NCBI GenBank assembly: GCA_003344405.1
Contig: NOWV01000051.1
Location: 372,001 to 436,000, forward strand
Origin: Trichoplax sp. H2
Lineage: Eukaryota > Placozoa > Uniplacotomia > Trichoplacea
Length of the DNA: 64,000 nt
Direction: 5' to 3'
The notes below the pieces were generated by a model, which made no database searches, was not told the origin of the DNA, and saw nothing but the letters and a program-made list of their open reading frames with translations. The translations under genes and the position numbers were made by a program. Positions 61,501 through 64,000 of this stretch are shown here, one piece after another. Every line of letters starts with the position of its first letter. Within the stretch, counting starts at the first letter, position 1.

Positions 61501-63177
61501 AAATGGGAAAAGGAATTGAAAATTTTTTAGGACTATTAATTAGATAACGCACTATCTATATATTGAAGAGATAATTTATTAAAAATGAAAATCTTCTTAT
61601 TGTTTCAAGTGACTGAAGTAATAAGTCATATTTATGGCATTAACTTAAATTACAAAGAATGAGTGTAGCTGGGAACTATTTTATAACGCTTTAAAGATAA
61701 CCCTCTTAAATCGAAGGTAGAAGTGGTATTCATATTATTTAGGGCATGCTTCTTACTACCTATATCTTTAGTTAAAATTTTTAAATTGCTAAAGCTACAA
61801 GGCCAAGTAGTTTAAATCAAAATTAAAAATTTATTCAGTTTTTACTTAGGCGATCATTATATGTTAAATTCTTTAGCGCAGTTGGACGACGAGCTAAAGT
61901 GAAGTAGATGAGATATTTTAAGTGGATTTAGCGTAATAGAATAGTTTACTAAAGCTCAATGTGTATAATTGCAATAGTCAAATTAAAGGTTAACTGTAAC
62001 ACTAATTCTAAACGTATTTTTCTTCTGTTTAATTTTAACTGGTAAAGTAAACCGTAAAAACTGTTATACGGTAAGATTTTCATTAATTATAAAGTTTAAA
62101 TGGCCTTTTGGCTAAACTCCTTCGGTCTCATTTTCATCTAGAAAAACAAAGTGTAAATGGGACGATATGGGGTGTTCTTACTTAGATTTAGTACTAATTT
62201 CGATAATAATTCGAATAAATTTTGGTTTTACTTTGCGCCCAGAAATGGATTGTTAAAGCTACAAGTTCGAAGTTTTAAATCAGATAACTAAACCTAGCCC
62301 CTGGTATTAGCTTTTTAACTGCAAAGATTAAACTTTCAATCTGCTACAAGAGACGTAGTTAAGATAGTTGCAATACAAGTAATATTTATTAATTCTAGGA
62401 TATTTGCTCCATTCTATTTTAAAAGCAATAGCATGATAAGAGACTTTACATCAAAATAAGGCTGACGATCATTTGTATTCCTATTAATTCTCTTCAATTC
62501 AATTTCAGTCTAATTTAGTATAACTGAAAATAACCAACATTAGGTAGATTCTTTACTAATGTACTGATAAATTCGCTCATACGAGGTTTAAATCGAATCT
62601 TAAGCGAAAACGTAAAATTACTTTCTTTTGCTCTTAGTTCTTTTTACGATATGAACGTGATTACTGAGATTCAGTTGTAGATGGTATTTCAGTCAAATAA
62701 AAATATGTAACCGGATGTACGTATATTAGCTAATATTTCTAGAAAATGATATAATTAATAATCTAGCCTTTTCCATAAAATTCACTCATGGTATTTATAT
62801 GTCGAAAAAGTAAAGAGAATATTGAAATTTTACTTGGAATTAAATTAAAATGATTAGAGAAGAATCATGTTCCAAGCTGATCATTTAATATAATACTACA
62901 GCAAGGTTTTGTGTTGGATGTGATAGGCTGAAGGTGTAAAATTTTTAGTTTTAATAAATGAGATCTTTGTGTTGGCAATATCCTCGTTTTAGCGATATCA
63001 CAGCGAGATGATCAATTAAAATGGAAAGAAATTAATACTTAATTTCTTAATAGATTAATAATTGGATTATTTAGCGAGATTAAATACGAAAAAGTGCAAA
63101 AATACTGTTCGAATTAACTTACCTGCGGCATTGGATATAATGCTAACCAAGAAAATTAGCACTAAAAATTTACGCAT
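34301..63177 (-). CDS. Giant secreted EGF / fibrinogen-like / VWD / Kazal / TSP1 / cystine-knot protein, 82 exons
   Basis: I can join 82 exons from the ATG at 63177 to the TAG at 34301. All have GT-AG borders, frame is preserved at each junction, and the sum is 13,494 nt (4,497 residues). Order by residue: signal peptide 1-18; 10 EGF to 435; seven CNTNAP-type fibrinogen-like domains to 1864; 3 EGF to 1998; VWD to 2201; C8 to 2265; TIL to 2333; TILa plus EGF to 2391; 42 EGF to 4136; Kazal/follistatin-like, Kazal, TSP1 and Kazal to 4414; cystine knot (CTCK) to 4497. No transmembrane segment lies in the main path, so the product should be secreted. VWD-C8-TIL and CTCK modules assemble VWF and mucin multimers, and calcium-binding EGF arrays form rods as in fibrillin, so a matrix or gel role is inferred. 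Two or more adjacent genes cannot be fully excluded, but only one signal peptide and one terminal module are seen. Confidence 0.82.
34648..34863 (-). other. Exon 81: third Kazal/follistatin-like domain
   Basis: [48 protein letters not shown] and LYDGKC. It has the Kazal core CGTD...YDSEC. Position and phase (1-1) match the other two Kazal exons. Confidence 0.88.
34975..35130 (-). other. Exon 80: thrombospondin type 1 repeat
   Basis: One 52-residue domain: [39 protein letters not shown]. It keeps the WxxW ladder, CSxTCG, the arginine layer and six cysteines. TSP1 repeats bind glycosaminoglycans and other matrix partners. The WSxCS and CSxTCG sites fit C-mannosylation and O-fucosylation. Confidence 0.92.
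35284..35888 (-). other. Exons 78-79: two Kazal/follistatin-like domains
   Basis: Exons 35888-35670 and 35526-35284. The first has [19 protein letters not shown], then [25 protein letters not shown] and FGRCE. The second has [41 protein letters not shown] and YNGACDP. The C-G-(T/S)-D-G-x-T-Y core is diagnostic of Kazal domains, and the short cysteine-rich lead-in is follistatin-like, as in agrin and SPARC. They may inhibit serine proteases or simply be structural. The first lacks the usual S-x-C after TY, reading [13 protein letters not shown]. Confidence 0.88.
35976..37947 (-). other. Exons 69-77: EGF array, last part
   Basis: Exons: 37947-37825, 37741-37619, 37507-37379, 37242-37120, 37019-36894, 36815-36696, 36582-36460, 36344-36213, 36098-35976. 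Most are calcium-binding EGF domains. Exon 71 ([16 protein letters not shown]) and exon 76 ([16 protein letters not shown]) lack the DINEC start. The last EGF ends in phase 1 and joins the Kazal-type exon. Confidence 0.89.
38025..40307 (-). other. Exons 59-68: EGF array, third part, with odd cysteine spacing
   Basis: Exons: 40307-40185, 40080-39958, 39877-39755, 39663-39538, 39438-39178 (two EGF), 39056-38916, 38833-38711, 38626-38504, 38384-38253, 38141-38025. Exon 59 ends [10 protein letters not shown] with a seventh cysteine. Exon 68 (start [20 protein letters not shown]) lacks the usual second cysteine but gains one in GNCWFCQ, so it still has six. Exon 64 carries an insert ([12 protein letters not shown]). 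Exon 67 lacks the calcium-binding start. Confidence 0.88.
40402..42655 (-). other. Exons 50-58: EGF array, middle part
   Basis: Exons: 42655-42533, 42387-42145 (two EGF without an intron), 42011-41892, 41751-41629, 41539-41408, 41292-41170, 41081-40968, 40814-40689, 40524-40402. Exon 50 starts AIDKC instead of DINEC. Exon 52 starts DDEC and exon 58 starts DIPEC. Exon 56 is shortened, ending GYNGDNCD. Exon 51 looks like two ancestral exons that lost the intron between them. Confidence 0.9.
42961..45997 (-). other. Exons 38-49: calcium-binding EGF array, first part
   Basis: Exons: 45997-45875, 45760-45638, 45484-45359, 45281-45153, 45023-44901, 44681-44553, 44464-44345, 44265-44143, 44045-43920, 43799-43677, 43354-43232, 43086-42961. 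Each encodes one EGF starting D-(I/T)-(N/D)-E-C with CxNxxGSYxCxC. Lengths are 120-129 nt and all phase 1. Several share HNCH.(H/N/K)A..C.NT.GS, a sign of duplication inside the array. Most should bind calcium and form a stiff rod, by analogy with fibrillin. Confidence 0.9.
46071..47931 (-). other. Exons 33-37: VWD-C8-TIL-TILa module plus one EGF
   Basis: Exons 47931-47768, 47691-47248, 47069-46877, 46785-46583, 46245-46071. The VWD domain has the [10 protein letters not shown] start, VEGQNE, and [17 protein letters not shown], which includes the CGxCGN signature. C8 reads [20 protein letters not shown] then [12 protein letters not shown] reads [10 protein letters not shown] through GCQCPKGTV to [10 protein letters not shown] TILa piece ([19 protein letters not shown]) runs into an EGF ending GDGLHC. 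In VWF and gel-forming mucins this cassette drives disulfide-linked assembly, where CGxCG-type motifs act in disulfide exchange. Only one full cassette is present here. An 76-bp intron splits VWD. Confidence 0.92.
48046..48730 (-). other. Exons 30-32: three EGF domains
   Basis: Exons 48730-48605, 48396-48244, 48168-48046. The first begins [17 protein letters not shown] and lacks the calcium-binding DINEC start. The second has an insert of about ten residues before its last cysteine ([12 protein letters not shown]). The third is a standard calcium-binding EGF. Confidence 0.87.
48960..50056 (-). other. Exons 27-29: fibrinogen-like domain 7
   Basis: Exons 50056-49982, 49578-49363, 49292-48960. 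[76 protein letters not shown] and LGPLIC. Without splicing at the exon 29 donor the frame runs on to a stop at 48922, but the phase-1 join to the next EGF exon is clean. Confidence 0.87.
50169..51122 (-). other. Exons 23-26: fibrinogen-like domain 6
   Basis: Exons 51122-51048, 50920-50820, 50721-50555, 50443-50169. [79 protein letters not shown] and IGPVEC. Four exons encode it, with junctions in phase 1, 0, 2 and 1, more than in its neighbours. Confidence 0.85.
51229..52279 (-). other. Exons 20-22: fibrinogen-like domain 5, split and altered core
   Basis: Exons 52279-52206, 52006-51706 and 51462-51229. [34 protein letters not shown], then LSWISSNDK at the end of exon 21, joined in phase 1 to [11 protein letters not shown] in exon 22. 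It continues with [27 protein letters not shown] and IEKLRC. An extra intron cuts the domain just before the WGG motif; domains 2, 3 and 4 lack it. Confidence 0.82.
52976..53661 (-). other. Exons 18-19: fibrinogen-like domain 4
   Basis: Exons 53661-53564 and 53480-52976, joined in phase 0. [20 protein letters not shown] starts a shortened subdomain A, followed by [57 protein letters not shown] and LGPLRC. Read past its donor, exon 19 stays open for about 20 residues containing [13 protein letters not shown] and then stops, a hydrophobic alternative ending. Confidence 0.88.
53644..53862. repeat. Local duplication around the exon 18 acceptor
   Basis: The segment 53644-53725 and the segment 53788-53862 share CATGCAG, TATATATATCTATAA, TATT.CA, TTCATTAG/CTCATTAG and TACCGTAAATA in order. 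The second copy lies just upstream of exon 18 on the minus strand, in the intron. Confidence 0.55.
53935..54620 (-). other. Exons 16-17: fibrinogen-like domain 3
   Basis: Exons 54620-54537 and 54447-53935. [79 protein letters not shown] and VGRLICS follow the family order. The usual CxCG motif reads SDCGVDG, so one cysteine of that pair is shifted or lost. Confidence 0.88.
54776..55489 (-). other. Exons 14-15: fibrinogen-like domain 2
   Basis: Exons 55489-55412 and 55318-54776. [20 protein letters not shown] is followed by [25 protein letters not shown], a variant WG core (VDTWGNS in place of YWGG), CPCG, CDCD, DKDNLPV and LGSLKC. The missing second Gly of YWGG is a domain-specific change. 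Confidence 0.88.
55609..57028 (-). other. Exons 11-13: fibrinogen-like domain 1
   Basis: Exons 57028-56856, 56174-55916, 55791-55609. The start [20 protein letters not shown] leads to DPDGSG and FKVYCDM, typical of the fibrinogen/CNTNAP subdomain A. It continues [40 protein letters not shown] and [10 protein letters not shown] to LGKLYC. This order (C-Q-x-Y-C, WW, YWGG, CxCG, CNCD, DK-x-LPV, LGxLxC) is that of neurexin IV/CNTNAP fibrinogen-like domains. The donor of exon 13 is weak (GTTCGT at 55608) and was chosen because only it keeps frame into exon 14. Confidence 0.85.
58680..59166. repeat. Intronic tandem repeat, about four units of 118-125 bp
   Basis: Units start at about 58680, 58799, 58924 and 59049. 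Each contains TGTTATTAGGAATTAAG, TTTACTAATATTACATGAAGG, GGCGGAATAATATAAA, TGG.CTGCTCCTTCTGAAC and TGGTATTTAAATGACTTT in order, with moderate divergence. It lies between exons 5 and 6 and accounts for the unusual length of that intron. Confidence 0.9.
59658..60884 (-). other. Intron 3 of the giant gene (1.2 kb)
   Basis: AT-rich intron with no EGF signature on the minus strand and no repeat recognised. Confidence 0.5.
61489..63122 (-). other. Intron 1 of the giant gene (1.6 kb)
   Basis: The longest intron in the gene. I see no additional EGF-like exon and no repeat. First introns often carry regulatory sequence, but nothing specific is recognised. Confidence 0.55.
63123..63177 (-). other. Exon 1: signal peptide of the giant protein
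   Basis: It encodes [18 protein letters not shown], a basic residue pair followed by a strongly hydrophobic core and small residues, a typical signal peptide. The donor is GTAAGT and the exon ends in phase 1, matching the next exon. The frame is open a little further upstream but has no ATG there. The ATG at 63177 follows AAA. Confidence 0.85.
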
Positions 63178-64000
63178 ATTTATGTCCAAATATTGTAACC
63201 ATCTAACGGTAATCTTAGGATAGTTCTGATTTGCAAAATTGAGATCGACCACTTTTTGTAGTAATTAAGTTGGATATTAATTAATAATAGCCAGAGTCAG
63301 TATTATTCATCAAATCCAGATGTTGCTACAAGTTTTATTATTTTATTATTGAAAGTAGAATTCAAGATAATTAAATCATTCAGGAGATTTTAATTCTCAC
63401 TTTTACACATTGTTAAGAAATTAGAAGCGGTATTTGGACTTATTGAATGTTGTCGTCTGACCAAAAAAATAACACTAATTGTTTTACTTAAGTGTTATTC
63501 AGCTAATTTAGTTACTCTAAGATGAGTAATTATTTGATTGCCTGTGATTAGGCTTGGGAAAAATAATATTTCTGGTGCATATGATAATATTCACGCGAAT
63601 TCTCTTGAAATTGAGATTTACTGTAGTCTCATTGGTCGTTATTCACTTCAGGACAATATTTAATGACCCTTTTTGCCTAAAGCAAGATAGGTGAGTCTAA
63701 ATTAGAATCATTATGAAAAGTATTATAATATAAATTGTTTCAAATAACTAAGTTCGTCGCGTGCGACACTACATCTTACTAAATAATTCCATGAATTCTA
63801 AATAATATTGATTAAAGTCATAGAAGAGTATAAATATATGCCAGTATTGACTGAATTAGCATTAAATGAAAAAGTTATTAGTGCGAGTTCATGTATAAAT
63901 AATACGATATTGCGAAATTATTATTAAAATGGTTGCAGAGATCATTTTGGTTTGTTAAATGCGGACATTGGATTAGAGAGGAATTTAAAGATCAATTTTC
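63178..64000 (-). other. 5' flank of the giant gene
   Basis: AT-rich region that should carry the promoter and 5' UTR. No convincing TATA or initiator was seen in the minus orientation, and no other gene is visible to the window edge. Confidence 0.5.

Noticed and set aside
1-64000. CRISPR arrays, bacterial operons, phage or tRNA genes
   Set aside because: I saw no spacer-repeat structure, Shine-Dalgarno spacing or tRNA cloverleaf. The spliced minus-strand genes show this is eukaryotic nuclear DNA.

Overview
The window is eukaryotic, and the genome it comes from looks AT-rich and compact. All three confident genes lie on the minus strand. They are spliced with GT-AG introns that are mostly short, and exons join in frame across nearly all junctions. 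There are no operons, Shine-Dalgarno sites or bacterial genes. Base composition, intron style and the animal gene content (PAR-type bZIP, MIPOL1, a giant EGF/VWD/Kazal/TSP1/cystine-knot extracellular protein) suggest an early-branching animal. A placozoan such as Trichoplax or a relative is my best inference, but nothing in the sequence proves it. Four runs of exactly 20 N are scaffold gaps. The sequence around each is repeated in slightly different form, which indicates unmerged haplotypes.

Layout. (1) 2025-3222 (-): two-exon PAR-type bZIP transcription factor of 348 residues. (2) 3.2-19.8 kb: no gene I can defend. It holds an (AAC)8 run, a perfect 22-bp-arm palindrome, a related degenerate hairpin, a 54-bp direct repeat and two gap-bounded copies of an (AAT)n locus. 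(3) 19779-23685 (-): eight-exon MIPOL1 orthologue of 527 residues, with part of exon 5 and its intron duplicated at a gap. (4) 23.7-32.6 kb: gene-poor, with a degenerate repeat near 24.5-24.9 kb and a minisatellite of about 63-bp units at 28.9-30.5 kb. (5) 32652-34104 (-): decayed Ty1/copia-type reverse transcriptase/RNase H remnant, about 200 bp past the stop of the next gene. (6) 34301-63177 (-): one gene that I resolve into 82 exons encoding a secreted protein of about 4,497 residues.

The giant protein is the main content. Its order is: signal peptide; 10 EGF; seven tandem fibrinogen-like domains of the neurexin IV/CNTNAP type; 3 EGF; VWD-C8-TIL-TILa; 1 EGF; 42 mostly calcium-binding EGF; Kazal/follistatin-like, Kazal, TSP1, Kazal; and a C-terminal cystine knot. 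Every exon junction keeps frame, and the summed coding length, 13,494 nt, is divisible by three. The mix of VWF/mucin assembly modules, fibrillin-like EGF arrays and tandem CNTNAP-type domains matches no protein I know. It looks like an extracellular matrix or secreted gel component. This gene is the best candidate here for something undescribed.
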